Shown piece after piece: positions 34,882 through 47,229 of a stretch of 64,000 nucleotides of DNA; position 1 is the stretch's first letter, and each line of letters starts with the position of its first letter. The stretch lies in assembly GCA_028023455.1 (NCBI GenBank), contig JAQFVV010012490.1, forward strand, positions 1,178,001-1,242,000. Direction: 5' to 3'. The notes beneath the pieces are model-generated. The model was given only the letters and a program-made list of their open reading frames with translations, was not told the origin of the DNA and did not search any database. The translations under genes and the position numbers were made by a program. The DNA comes from Epiperipatus broadwayi (taxonomy: Eukaryota > Onychophora > Udeonychophora > Euonychophora > Peripatidae).

Positions 34882-36596
34882 ATTATAAGTATGCGACTTT
34901 TTTTTTCTTTTTTTCGCATTAAATAGTGAAGCTATAATTTTACTCTAATTTATAATAGCTTTGCTAAGCGCTTTCGAGATTTCATGTTTGAATCTCATAC
35001 TCATAGCTTTGTAACTAACGATTGTTATGATTATGCAAATGCGTTTGAATTTTTAATTAGTCCATTGTTTAGAGAGAGCAAAACATGCATCTTCTATTAA
35101 TGGCATTAATGTCATTTGCTATATAGAAAGCTTCTTTAACTTTTCTTTTGGCATCATTTTTTCTGTACAAATTATTTGGGCATAACTATGTTCAAATACA
35201 TGGCCTGTAGCTGCTTGGTGGTCCCAGAATACTGATGATCCTTCATTTTTATTTTTGACCCTATTGTAGACATACCTATGTTGATAAATTCTTGTGTTCA
35301 GGTTAGCCTGAGTTTCACCATAATATGATGCATGGCAGCCTAATTGAAGGCATGCCATTTTATAGACCACATGAGGGGCTTGATCTCTATCTGTTTTATC
35401 TTTAGCATTGTTTATCAGCCGGTTAGTGTTGGGAGGTGTTCTGAAACTAAATTTAAAATTGTTAGCCAATGTTTTTGCAATATTTGGTGTTACATTAGGT
35501 ACAAAAGGAATTGTTAGGTATTTCATATTGTCTTTAGGCAATTTATTTCTTAGTTTTCTATAAAATATTTTTATTTTCTGATTGATTGTATTAGGTTTGA
35601 AGGTTTGAAGCCTATGTTAGTCATTTCCTTTGTAAATTTGTCTATATTGTTTTTCCAATCCGCTATATATTTACATAATTGGTGATTTCTAAAAAGGAAC
35701 GCATTCATACCTGCCCATTTATATGTGTTGGGAGTGTTAGATTTTGGACTTGTGTAACCTCGTATGTGCAGTGGTTTAATCATCATTTTATAATCCAAAT
35801 GTGTATTCTCTCTTTTTATTAACAAATCTAGGTATTTTATTTCTTGTTCCTTGTTCTCCTCTGTTCTACTAAGGGTTAATCCTGAGATGGCTTGAAATTC
35901 ATTTTGTATGTTAATAGTGATGGAAGGTTTTGCTGCAATAAAAATGTCATCAACATATTGAGAGTATATGAAAGTTGGATCCGTTGTGAAATATTTTGGA
36001 AGAATTTGGTTCTCATAATGGTTTATGACAACACTAGCAACAACTCCGCTCATAGGCAGTCCCCTGGGCCAACCATCATTCATCACATACCATTTGTTTT
36101 CAAATTTAGCAACTATGTTGTTATCCAGCCATTTCAAAAATTCTATTATAAAATCAATTCGATTTTTTGGATAATTTTTCTTAATTAATACATCTTTGAT
36201 GAGGGTAATGGATTTATTTCTGGTAATAGAGCCATAAAGTTCATTAACATCGCATACAGTATTTTGTGTTCCAAATTTATTTTAGCATTTTTTATTCTTT
36301 CCACGAATTCAAATGAAGATTTGATAGTGTGGTTTCCAAATCCCAGGGAATCTATAAGCCATAGGTTAATCATTTTTGCAGTTTGGAAATAGTGGATGCC
36401 TCCAAAGTCAAGCATTAATCTAAGAGGAGAGTTTTCTTTATGCAATTTTATGTTGACAAACATTCTAGGAGGTATGGAAGATGATGGATATATTCGAAAA
36501 TATTCAGCTCTAGACAATGTTTTATCTTTATGAGACCTTAATATATTGGATATAAATCTATCTTTGTTGATTTTATTATTTTTTTCAGTTATGCAT
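34882..36596 (-). pseudogene. Truncated inverted PLE copy
   Basis: This corresponds to 37487-39210 of the full copy. Broken frames on the minus strand cover 36517-36185, 36137-35571 and 35541-35119. They include the RT palm (YVDDIFIAAKPS) and the GIY-YIG domain (GCHASYYGETQANLNTRIYQ). There are at least two frameshifts (near 36240 and 35560). At the position where the full copy has a stop, this copy keeps Trp (KFENKWYVMNDGWP), so the stop is private to the other copy. Confidence 0.9.
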
Positions 36597-36725
36597 CTCG
36601 AAAGTGCTTAGCAAAGCTATTATAAATTAGAGTAAAATTATAGCTTCACTATTTAATGCGAAAAAAAAAAAGTCGCATACTTATAATTACAATTTTACTA
36701 GTGAAGAGAAAAACAATTTATTACA
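36597..36725 (+). repeat. 5' pLTR of the full PLE copy
   Basis: Starts CTCGAAAGTGCTTAGCAAAG, contains an internal poly(A) flanked by GTCGCATACTTATAATTACA, and repeats at 39102-39231 (CTCGAAAGCGCTTAGC...). Confidence 0.85.
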
Positions 36726-36728
36726 TAA

Positions 36729-39026
36729 ATGAATCAACTCGATTGGCAACGGCAGATTACTAGGGTAAGTAATTCTATTGGAACGTTAAATCAAAGACTT
36801 TCATTTTTAAAAAAATGCCAACAGAACAATATTATTCCAAATTGCTGTAGAGTAAAAATTAACCAATGCATATATAATCACGATGCTGTTACTAAAAAAA
36901 TGCAAAAATATTTGCTTGCAATTATAACAAAAAGGTGTAAAAATGCAGTAAAGAAAGAAAATAAGCGATGGGATAAACTGACCGCTCTCAGAGTAATTCC
37001 CAACTACATTATTAACAAGCGTTATAAACTAGAACGGAAATTAACAATTAAATTTATGAAAAAATTAAAATTTTTAGCACGCAAGCAAAACATAGAAATA
37101 GCGCCTACCAACACAGCGGTTACATACATAAACAGAACAATGATAAATCCTCCGGAAGAAATTAGAAACGTTCTCGAACTAGGGCCTAAGTTTATTGGGA
37201 GTCAGTGGACAAGGCCAAAAATGGAAATTATTGCGGATGTCGAGGCTGGTCTTATAAACGAACCCAGCAGAGATAAAGTTATCGAACAGGTTGTAAAAAT
37301 TATTAAACATAAAAATTTACTACCCAAACATAACAATTGGAATGTTAAAATTAATAAAACTAAACAATTTCTAGAAAGTAACTCAATTGTATGCATCAAA
37401 GAGGATAAAGGCAATAGATTCGTCTTGATTTCAAGAGCTGAGTATACAAACAAAATGGAAGAACAGATCAATAAACTTAAGTTCACATGCATAACTGAAA
37501 ACAATAATAAAATCAACAAAGATAGATTTATATCCAATATATTAAGGTCTCATAAAGATAAAACATTGTCTAGGGCTGAATATTTTCGAATATATCCATC
37601 ATCTTCCATACCTCCTAGAATGTTTGCCAACATAAAATTGCATAAAGAAAACTCTCCTCTTAGATTAATGCTCGACTTTGGAGGCATCCACTATTTCCAA
37701 ACTGCAAAAATGATTAACCTATGGCTTATAGATTCCCTGGGATTTGGAAACCACACTATCAAATCTTCATTTGAATTCGTGGAAAGAATAAAAAATGCTA
37801 AAATAAATTTGGAACACAAAATGACTGTATGCGATGTTAATGAACTTTATGGCTCTATTAACAGAAATAAATCCATTACCATCATCAAAGATGAATTAAT
37901 TAAGAAAAATTATCCAAAAAATCGAATTGATTTTATAATAGAATTTTTGAAGTGGCTGGATAACAACATAGTTGCTAAATTTGAAAACAAATAGTATGTG
38001 ATGAATGATGGTTGGCCCATGGGACTGCCTATGAGTGGAGTTGTTGCTAGTGTTGTCATAAACCATTATGAGAACCAAATTCTTCCAAAATATTTCACAA
38101 CGGATCCAACTTTCATATACTCTCGATATGTTGATGACATTTTTATTGCAGCAAAACCTTCCACCACTATTAACATACAAAATGAATTTCAAGCCATCTC
38201 AGGATTAACCCTTAGTAGAACAGAGGAAAACAAGGAACAAGAAATAAAATACCTAGACTTGTTAATAAAAAGAGAGAATACACACTTGGATTATAAAATG
38301 ATGATTAAACCACTGCACATACGAGGTTACACAAGTCCAAAATCTAACACCCCCAACACATATAAATGGGCAGGTATGAATGCGTTCCTTTTTAGAAATC
38401 ACCAATTATGTAAATATATAGCGGATAGGAAAAACAATATAGACAAATATACAAAGGAAATGACTAACATAGGCTTCAAACCTAATACAATCAATCAGAA
38501 AATAAAAATATTTTATAGAAAACTAAGAAATAAATTGCCTAAAGACAATATGAAATACCTAACAATTCCTTTTGTACCTAATGTAACACCAAATATTGCA
38601 AAAACATTGGCTAACAATTTTAAATTTAGTTTCAGAACACCTCCCAACACTAACCGGCTGATAAATAATGCTAAAGATAAAACAGATAGAGATCAAGCCC
38701 CTCATGTGGTCTATAAAATGGCATGCCCTCAATTAGGCTGCCATGCATCATATTATGGTGAAACTCGGGCTAACCTGAACACAAGAATTTATCAACATAG
38801 GTATGTCTACAATAGGGTCAAAAATAAAAATGAAGGATCATCAGTATTCTGGGACCACCAAGCAGCTACAGGCCATGTATTTGAACCTAGTTCTGCCCAA
38901 ATAATTTGTACAGAAAAAAATGATGCCAAAAGAAAAGTTAAAGAAGCTTTCTATATAGCAAATGACATTAATGCCATTAATAGAAGAGAGGCATGTTTTG
39001 CTCTCTCTAAACAATGGACTAATTAA
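36729..39026 (+). pseudogene. PLE polyprotein: reverse transcriptase plus GIY-YIG endonuclease, one nonsense codon
   Basis: From the ATG at 36729 the frame runs 765 codons with a single in-frame TAG at codon 422 (37992-37994). The N-terminal region is basic (KKCQQNNIIPNCCRVKINQ). RT text starts near codon 220 (SIVCIKEDKGNRFVLISRAE) and includes RLMLDFGGIHYFQTAKMINL, VCDVNELYGSINRN, GWPMGLPMSGVVASVV and the catalytic YVDD near codons 467-470. The GIY-YIG endonuclease follows (VVYKMACPQLGCHASYYGET near codon 674, NLNTRIYQHR, VFWDHQAATGHVFE, KRKVKEAFYI). PLE proteins copy their RNA onto a nicked target. The single nonsense change is the only visible defect, so the insertion is young. Confidence 0.93.
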
Positions 39027-39101
39027 AAATTCAAACGCATTTGCATAATCATAACAATCGTTAGTTACAAAGCTATGAGTATGAGATTCAAACATGAAAT
39101 C

Positions 39102-39231
39102 TCGAAAGCGCTTAGCAAAGCTATTATAAATTAGAGTAAAATTATAGCTTCACTATTTAATTAATGCAAAAAAAAAAAGTCGCATACTTATAATTACAAT
39201 TTTACTTGTGAAGAGAAAAACAATTTTATTA
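39102..39231 (+). repeat. 3' pLTR of the full PLE copy
   Basis: Repeat of 36597-36725 with few differences. Contains the poly(A) tract at 39168-39178 and ends at the right TSD. Confidence 0.85.
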
Positions 39232-39345
39232 CAAAGCTAATGTATTAAATGTTACTAGGCATTATAATTAAGGCACTTTTAATGAACTATTGTAAATTTA
39301 TTTATATAGTCTGAAATATGTGCGCTTCATGTATGTAATTTAAAA
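39232..39345 (+). repeat. Duplicated segment, right part
   Basis: Colinear with 44287-44400 (shared AATTAAGGCACTTT, GTAAATTTATTTATATA). Similarity ends near 39345. Confidence 0.8.
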
Positions 39346-40770
39346 AATCATTAGGAATTTTTAAATTAAAGATTTTTCAACATTTGCTAGACAGAAAAAA
39401 ATATATAAGTATATGCATAGACAAAATATATTAGGCCGCATTAATTCTAAACTGATTTAAGTAATTTAAAACAAAATATTTTATTAATTAACAATTGTAA
39501 AGATTTTATAATTAGGTGGGTGGAAATAATATTTTTATACAAATAATTAAATTCTAGATAAACAAATCAGCTAATTAAGAGATAAATGTCATATGTTATT
39601 AGTTAAAACATTATTTTTTATTTTGTTATGATCCCTTTTTAAAGCTAATTTTTGTAAAGTCTGTAATTAGTCAGTAAGCCATAGACCACAATGAAATATA
39701 GAACTAATCTGCAACAAATGAATAGATATATGAAATGGAACCACAATGAAAACTGATAAGACAGCTCAGTGAACTATTAATAGCGGTCTCTCAAAAGATC
39801 ATTTATTATACTTGATTATGCTTATTATTATGATTATGATTGTGCTTTGATTCTTTATTACTATTGAATTCATTCATCATTCTTGACCATCAGAAGCAGT
39901 GTTAAAATATGACAGTTTAGAGAAAGCTACAATCTGCTCCACTTTAGTCAAGCCAGCATGGTGCCAGCTTAGTTCCATCATAAAGTAGAGAAGTTGCTGT
40001 AATGTACTGAAAAACCATTACATTAATCATTGTGACCAAATTTTATGCAAACTGTATGCCATCTAACTTCAAAAGTATCTATAGCTTTGGGGAAGAGACC
40101 AGCCATCATTCAGTAAAAGAAACACTGTCAGATTATGCCCACTGAATAAAATAAAAATGTGTATTAATGAAGATGTTGCAGTCATCAATAGCAATCTCAT
40201 AGAAACTTTGCAGAAAGCCACACATAGCTATGTTATATTTACTGTGCCACAAAAAGCTACAGATATGTGAATTCAGAATATGAATTATTAAAGATGAAAA
40301 GGGTAACTTATATGTACTTTAATTACATACTATTATGACTTTATTTCACTAACATTAGATATTTAATTTTTTATATTTGTATATTTCCACTAAAAGTTTT
40401 GTTATGATATATTTTATGTAAATATATTGTTATGGATATCTCCAACACCCCTCCAATATCTAGTACACAACATGAGACACAACCCTAATTCAAGCCCCTT
40501 GATAATTAGCGTTACTCATTAATGAATAATATTAGGTAATGTTAGGGCACATATAATGACAAACCATTTATCACAACATAAGTCTTAAAGCCCAATGTAA
40601 ATATACATGAAACCAATGTTTAAACCAAATCAGTCAAATAGATGCGACAACAAACCATTATGACAATTAACATTAAATGTATTATGATTGCCAATACAAA
40701 AAAACAACATACAATAGATTGGATGAGTGAATGCAATCAAATATATATATATAATATTATAGTAAAGAAA
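39346..40770. other. Mostly AT-rich; weakly coding-like patch at 40120-40270
   Basis: The plus-strand text near 40148-40270 translates to INEDVAVINSNLIETLQKAT and HSYVIFTVPQKATDM without a stop, in an otherwise closed region. I do not recognise it. It may be a decayed transposon frame. Confidence 0.3.
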
Positions 40771-42330
40771 AACTAAATGTTTCCTTTCTTATTTTTTTTT
40801 TTTAACAAGTTGTTTATGTTAATACGTAGCAAAGATGACATCAACAATAAAGTAAAAAGGATGAGCACAAAGTGTCTTAATATAAGATATATACAACAAA
40901 CTTTTTTGTTCAAGAAGGAAAGAAAAACTTCTTTTATCTGGAAAAAAAATCTACCATTCCCTGTTCAAAGGAGCTGAAAGAAAAGTTTGAAGGTCTGTAT
41001 CAATCAATTTGGACTTATTACTTTTGAAGAAGTCTTTTACAAGGATTTTTGAAAGTGAAGAGAAACATTTAGCTCGTAAAATAACTAAACAAAGAATTCG
41101 AAAATTAATAATTTGTAAACAAAATAAAGTATTTGAATCTCTAAAATCATAATTGATTCCTCACTATAGATTTCCAGATTTGAATCTAAAACATGCAACA
41201 GCAGAAGAAATATTGATGTTTCTCCAATCAACTTAAACTATGAAAACTAATATAAGTATTGACAAAAGTAATTATACAATGCTAAGTGCAAGGGGAACAT
41301 CGTGGAAGGAAACTCATCGTTAATTGTGGAGCCATCATCAAAATCGATATGGGATTGTCCTATCTCTCCATGCTTGATAAACATTGAAACAATCCATTAT
41401 GAATTCTTTTTTTTTTTATTCTTCACTTCAAAACTCCAGTTTGAAGACTAGTAAAGTCAACCTATCCATCGGATGTTCGAATTCCAAGCTATGTATAAAG
41501 TAACTACCATGGATTATGAGAACAAACCATTAGAACAGTGTCTATATGAACTACAAAGCCAATTTATAAAGTTGACATCATCTATATTTAATTGTTTGTG
41601 TGCTATATATAATAATTTTATTTTCTTTATTTTAATATAGGGCCAAATAGCTTTAATTTAAGATTTATGAAATAAAAATAAAAAGAAATTTCTTTTATTA
41701 CCTTGGATAGATAAAATCTATGAGGTATGCTCTTGATTATGAAATAATCCGATCACTATAAATGGGACAAGGTTAAGACGTTACCTAATACATATATAAA
41801 TTCATCATTCATATATGTACAAAACATACACTTTCATTAATAGTTTATTCTAAAGTTTGTGTTAATTATTAATATTTTTTAATATATTTTCTTTGCATAT
41901 CATTTTAATTATTTGTGTCTTAATTGCACACATCGTACATAAGAGGGAGAGTCTTTTAAACCATCATGGCATTAAATAAAAGATAAATGAATACAGTATT
42001 ATCTATAGCAATGTTGTATAGAATATGAAAATCATTTATGTTAATCAGGATGTGGAACACTGGTATAATAAAGAATGATCACAGATGTCTAAATGAGTTT
42101 TCCCTAATTCTATTTTAAATTTTTTTGTTCAAATAATAATCCATGTAAATACGTTGATTAAATTTATTTAAATGTTAAAACATAATTCTTGGTTTATTTT
42201 TCTATGGTTAAATTTTGCTTAGTCATATTCTTACACACATATCATGATCATTACTTGTATGTATACAATATACCATATCCATTCCAATTAACAGACATAT
42301 ATTAATTTTACACATATTCCGACATCGGTG
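40771..42330. other. AT-rich stretch with an unrecognised Lys-rich frame
   Basis: 40777-40977 and the broken text to about 41240 are lysine-rich (RKITKQRIRKLIICKQNKVF; FPDLNLKHATAEEILMFLQS). This suggests a degraded transposon protein, but no family is clear. Nothing is seen from 41250 on. Confidence 0.25.
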
Positions 42331-42334
42331 ATAC

Positions 42335-42410
42335 AAATATACTCTGAATCAGAGGATCAAGCAACATCTCCCGAGTTCAAATTCTGGAATAGCGGAAATA
42401 AATTGTAATA
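42335..42410 (+). repeat. Possible tRNA-derived SINE remnant
   Basis: CCGAGTTCAAATTCTGG (42370-42386) is a B-box-like match, preceded by GAATCAGAGGATCAAGC. Weak. Confidence 0.35.
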
Positions 42411-42939
42411 TGTATGAGATAGATTAAGGATAAAATCAGTAGTTATTTAGATCTTACTCTCTTCTCTCCTAGGTATGAGTTTAATGTTTAGAAATCAGAA
42501 TGGAGATGGTTTGCCTAATTTTATTAGATGCGCCACAGTTCAAACAGCGTAACATAAAAAGAAAAAAAAATTATGAAAAAGCAAATAGCCAATCATTGCA
42601 TTGCCATTTGCTAAATGTTTCTTTATTATTATTTTAATTAATTATTTTAAAACAAGAGTTAATAATGACCATTTCCATTAACCTTCAATGCATTAAGAAT
42701 TAGAATAACCATTTAACCATTAATGTAAATAATGTGGACTAATGATTTATGGATGAAATATAAAGGCTGCATAGACAAATTCAATAAATTAATAAATATT
42801 ATTTTTCATAGTTATAAGGGTTTACAGTTTTAAACAAAATACCCTCACATGTTTGGGATAGGTAGGCACTGGAAAAGATATTCATGTGTATTAAATTTTC
42901 TTCAGTTAATGTAGTATTATTTTAGGCTGTTTTGTATAT

Positions 42940-43260
42940 ATAAAATTTTAGTGCCCAGAAACAAGTGTGAAGCAGATGCGTTTTCCTGCTGCTAGCACTC
43001 AGTGACTTAGTTTGAGTAGTATTTATTCAGTAGATGCCCATTCCTATAGAATATCATATGATATAGATATTCTTTGATTGTTTATAAATAAGTTACATGT
43101 AAAGCAGATGTTGTTCTTGCTACTTACACTTCTTATTATTATCAATATTTACCAGATAGATGTCCATTCCTACTAGTTAGTTCATAAGTTTTAGTCACTA
43201 ATGCCAGGTAGATGTGTGATTCCTACCTGGACATCTGGTGATATTTATTTGATTATTATT
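42940..43260 (+). repeat. Diverged tandem repeats, period about 115 bp
   Basis: GTAGATGCCCATTCCTA (43032), ATAGATGTCCATTCCTACT (43156) and GTAGATGTGTGATTCCTACC (43208) mark three diverged copies. The paired motif AGCAGATG also recurs (42971, 43103). Confidence 0.45.
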
Positions 43261-43923
43261 AAAATAGATGTTAAAGAGTGTCTGGTTCATGTGATATTTT
43301 GTTTCCCTTATTCAAGTCACTTAGTATTGGATTTCCAAGCACTACAGCCTGAAAGGATTTATGTTACTGTAGTTCGTCTGATAGTATAATTTATTAAATG
43401 ATTTTTAGTGCATCCTAAAGATTGTAAGATGAATAAGTCTTAAAACTGGGTTATATTAATAAATATTAATAGTTATAAGTTAGTTTGTGCAGCAAATCTG
43501 GATCTACTCAGGGACTATTAAGATGCATAGGGCCGTATATTGTCTGTGCATAATGGGACAATGAATATCTAATCATATTAATTTTTCATAAAATTAGCTA
43601 GGGCAGTTAAATAAAACAATAGATCATTAAGTGATGTCTAAAATCAATCTTAGGTTTTAAAAAACCAATAGACTGATGTTTCCTGAAGATTTCTATCAAT
43701 TGTTGTACATAAATAAATCATAATTTTTCATTATTTTAGTATTTGTCATTTACTGCAATCAATAATGGTAATTAAAATATGATAAGAATCTCTTGCATCT
43801 AACTGAGTCTAGTGGGATATAAAAAGAAAAAGTTTTTGATCATATGATGCCAGAATGTAAAGCTGCATGAAGATCATCCTTGGGCGATTTTCATATTAGC
43901 TGTGCATTTTTGACCATTACGGT

Positions 43924-44400
43924 ATTTGTGAGTTAAATTAGATAAATAATGTTTTGCAAAATACATATACATATATAAAATGCTTCTTAATTTAAGTATA
44001 GCATGAATATTTAACATTTAATTGAGATAGAGAAGAGAATGCAAACCACTCTCCTTTGATTATATTAGAATAAAAGTAGATGGTCATTATGAAATAAGTA
44101 CTAAGGATAAACAGATCCTCCACTCTTTTTTGAAGAGATGAAAAGAAAATGTGAATCATTCCTCATTCTTTTAAAAGTGCTATCATTTTTCATACTTTTA
44201 TTATCACCTTAACATTTTTTCTAGCTTTACATATTTTAACAAATAATTTATATGCATAAAAGTCAAATGAAAGAGGAATTTTAGCTTTATATCAAAGCTA
44301 ATATATTGAATGTTAGTAGGCATTACAATTAAGGCACTTTCAATGAAATACTGTAAATTTATTTATATAATCAGAAATGTTTGCTATTATGTAAAGTTTG
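43924..44400 (+). repeat. Duplicated segment, unoccupied copy of the PLE target
   Basis: Paralogue of 34497-34881 plus 39232-39345 without the insertion. The junction region ATCAAAGCTAATATATTGAA (44285-44304) is continuous. Divergence between the copies indicates that the duplication is older than the PLE insertion. Confidence 0.88.
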
Positions 44401-44885
44401 ATACATTTGATTTTCCTTGGAGATTTGATTACATCATGATTAATTAATACATGATGTTACTGATGTTTGCATAAAAAATACATACATACATATATTATAA
44501 AAATAAAGCAGTCTTGATTCATTTTACATCCGAAGTTATGTCTCTACATACTCAAATTTAAATCCATTTCAATTTTCTTTGAATCTATTTACTAATGTTA
44601 ATGATTCTTGGAAAAATAAATAATATTCAGAATTTACTTTTAAAAAGTTTTAAATCAGTTTTAATTTGGCAGATAAATAAAGTTATCTGGTTAGATGCTA
44701 ACCTTGTCATTCATAAAAGAAAATATGTTATTAATTATAATTTGTAAAACTTAATATAAGTAAATCTTAAGTACTATTTTAATAATTTAAATAGAAAGAT
44801 TTGAGGATTTTTCAGTTCATTCATCCTCCAATCTATCTCAGGCAAATCAATGTTCATGACTCAACACATGCAAAAAAGATACATG

Positions 44886-44935
44886 AGCCCCAATATATGT
44901 ATTTCACACAGATACCCGTACTCATCAGTTGGGAG
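44886..44935 (-). ncRNA. Type I hammerhead ribozyme (complete core)
   Basis: On the minus strand: stem I UCCCAA, core CUGAUGAG, stem II UACGG-GUAU-CUGUG (six pairs including wobbles), core GAAA, short stem III UACAUAUA ending in the cleavable triplet AUA, and stem I partner UUGGGG. Every essential core base is present and the stem lengths fit. It belongs to the same repeat family as 15483 and 6266, but has a different stem II. Self-cleavage is predicted only. Confidence 0.8.
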
Positions 44936-44959
44936 TGCCTTAGAATTATACATTTTAAT

Positions 44960-45810
44960 AATTGCAAGGAAATTTTTTGCATTTATTAGGTTTTTTATTA
45001 TAATTTCAAATAATATGTATTCCAATGAATTGTTAAAGTCTCACTGCATTTATTAAGCTAGTGACCTGGGAGAAAAGAATCCTATAAAAAAAATGCAATT
45101 CATTATAACAGCTCCAGAGGTATAGGAGTTACAATAAATTTTATTTTATTACACGGAAAAAAAATACATTAATTTTTTCTTTTGATATTAATTATTTTCT
45201 TTTGCAGTATTTAGTTATATTAGTGTGTGTTGCTTATACATGTTTATAATTAATTTAATAAAGAAAATCTTGTAGTATACATGATACTCTGAGAATTAAT
45301 TACTAATAAACATTTAATATTTGATTTTCTAAATACTTCAATGAGTATTATATTCATTTTAATTCTAAACAATATGAGTTAGGTGATACTAAATGAATTT
45401 TATATCTTTCTGTATCTACAAGCTTATAAAATTGTATTATACAGAAAATCTTAAAGTGCATATTAGAGAGTACAAAAATTTAATGGAATTGTCATTTCAA
45501 TATACATAAGATGTTGCTCAAAATAATAATTATTAGAAAGAACATTTGATTATGTAATATTTGCACAATACAATCTGTGGTCTTCCTTATTTATTGCTAC
45601 AACGATAAGTTTGAGTAGTTAATTATAACATTATATATTAATAGTATACAAGAACACTAATATGATCCTTTGTTTAGAATTAAAAAGACTGTTCAGAATT
45701 GAATTTTCTAACCCTTGGATGAAATGACAAAGTAATGAAAAGTTTGACTGGCTAACCTTCTGAAGATAATTAAAGAATTGATTTCACCTGAAGTAATCTA
45801 TAATTTTTTA
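44960..45810. other. AT-rich stretch
   Basis: Nothing recognised. Confidence 0.5.
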
Positions 45811-45814
45811 AGAG

Positions 45815-46362
45815 ATTATAAAATATGCATTTTAAAATTAAACGTACATACGAAAGTGTCTTATTCTAAAATATTACTTTTAAAAGACATTTAAATTTCT
45901 AGTGTTTTAATTATAGATGTTAATTAGTCGTTGCCTGATTCGGCTTGAAATGCAATCAATTGAAACAAACTAATTAAACAGATAATAAAGTAATTTAATT
46001 AGAAAAACCCAATTTAATTAAATTCCACTTTAATTTATAATCATTACTCTAGAAAACAAACCGATAAAAGAGGATTTAAAAAGGAATGACAGAGAGAGTA
46101 CAGAGCGCATTCAGTGAATTTGAGCAGAGCATCCATTACAAGGGAACAGTGTGGTAATTGAGAGAATTACCCTACATTGAGAAATGAGAGACTTAAGACG
46201 TAAAAACCATATGTTCAGGACTATAGTGTGAGTATTCGTGATTGTGTGTACATAGAGTACTTTTTTAACACAGCTCAGCGGGAATCAGAACTTTGTATAA
46301 ACTATAAACTAGTTAGCATCTAAATATTTTGAGAATTAAACTCTAGTTCATGAATTAACATT
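45815..46362 (+). repeat. 5' LTR
   Basis: Begins near ATTATAAAATATGCATTTTA and ends near ATGAATTAACAT. The LTR pair shares GATGTTAATTAGTC, AATGACAGAGAGAGTACAGA and TCAGGACTATAGTGTGAGTA. Confidence 0.88.
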
Positions 46363-46459
46363 TGTACGCTATAATTGAAGAATCAATAAATAGCAACTTG
46401 GTGCAGCCAAATTAGTCGAACCTAAAAACCATAGTAAATAACCAGCAATTAATAATAAA

Positions 46460-47190
46460 ATGTTAGTTTTCGGACAAAACTCTATTGGAGAGTTTGATAT
46501 GGAAAATGCAGCCGATTGGCCAATATACCTGTCGCAAATCGAAAATTTCTTCATTTTAAATGGCATTGAAGATAACAAGTGAAAAGTAGCCGCCCTCTTA
46601 TGTTTCTTGGCAAAAAAATTATTGAAATCGCCAATAAATTATACCAAAATCCCGTAGATGAGAATGTACCATTCAAGAATTAACCCAAAGACTAAACAAA
46701 TTTTTTAACCCATATCCCACCACATAGCACGCCTACCAGTTAAGAAATCGAAAACAACTAAATAGTGAAACAATCAAACAATATGATTTAGCACTCAAGG
46801 AGCTAGTGAAAGATTGTGTTTATGGTAATTCATAGAAGAAATATTACTAGATCAGCTGCTACGGAGAATGTCCAATGACAGGTTCAGACAACAGCTGTTA
46901 ACAGAGGCAGACCTAACCTATGAAAGTGCTATAAAGAAAGGAATAGCTTATGAGCTAATTCTAAAACAGGCACAGGCTTTCAGATTAAAAGATCAAATCA
47001 ACGAGCAAGGGTTCAAAACAGATAAAGCAGAAATAAGTTCATTTCAACAGGAACCCCGAAGAAATAAATGAATCAAATGCCAAACTAAGAGTCATCTTGC
47101 ATGTGCATGCAAACAATCACCAGAAAGGGATAGTCGACATAGAAAATGTAATCAAGTCACAAATGGTAGAACGTATCATATTATCTATAT
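46460..47190 (+). pseudogene. gag with zinc-knuckle remnant
   Basis: From the ATG at 46460 the frame reads MLVFGQNSIGEFDMENAADW and PIYLSQIENFFILNGIED, the usual N-terminus of Gypsy-class gag (DFDMEKPEDWPLYIERF type). It then breaks, and recovers at 46868 with SNDRFRQQLLTEADLTYESA and IKKGIAYELILKQAQAF, the capsid C-terminal helices. After a stop, KCQTKSHLACAC keeps three ligands (C-x4-H-x4-C) of a CCHC knuckle, and RKCNQVTNGRTYH follows. Gag would form the particle that packages the element's RNA. At least four breaks make it non-functional. Confidence 0.85.
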
Positions 47191-47229
47191 ATCTACCAAG
47201 GGGCAAAGCAGATCCATAAGAGATAGGAC

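Larger units (their letters stand above)
34869..39244 (+). mobile_element. PLE (family D) insertion: full copy plus inverted truncated copy
   Basis: The target text CAAAGCTAATATA (34869-34881) is repeated as CAAAGCTAATGTA (39232-39244), a 13 bp TSD with one difference. Inside lie a 5'-truncated copy on the minus strand (34882-36596) and a complete copy on the plus strand (36597-39231) bordered by pLTRs. The paralogous site at 44287-44299 (CAAAGCTAATATA followed directly by TTGAATGTTAG) is empty, which confirms the ends. This head-to-head layout is characteristic of Penelope-like retroelements. Confidence 0.92.

Noticed and set aside
37202-37537. Minus-strand frame of about 110 codons
   Set aside because: Antisense shadow of the PLE reverse transcriptase; leucine-rich only because of the complementary lysine/asparagine codons.
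40120-40270. Conserved exon
   Set aside because: A short open patch without recognisable domain or consistent splice sites; kept only as a note.
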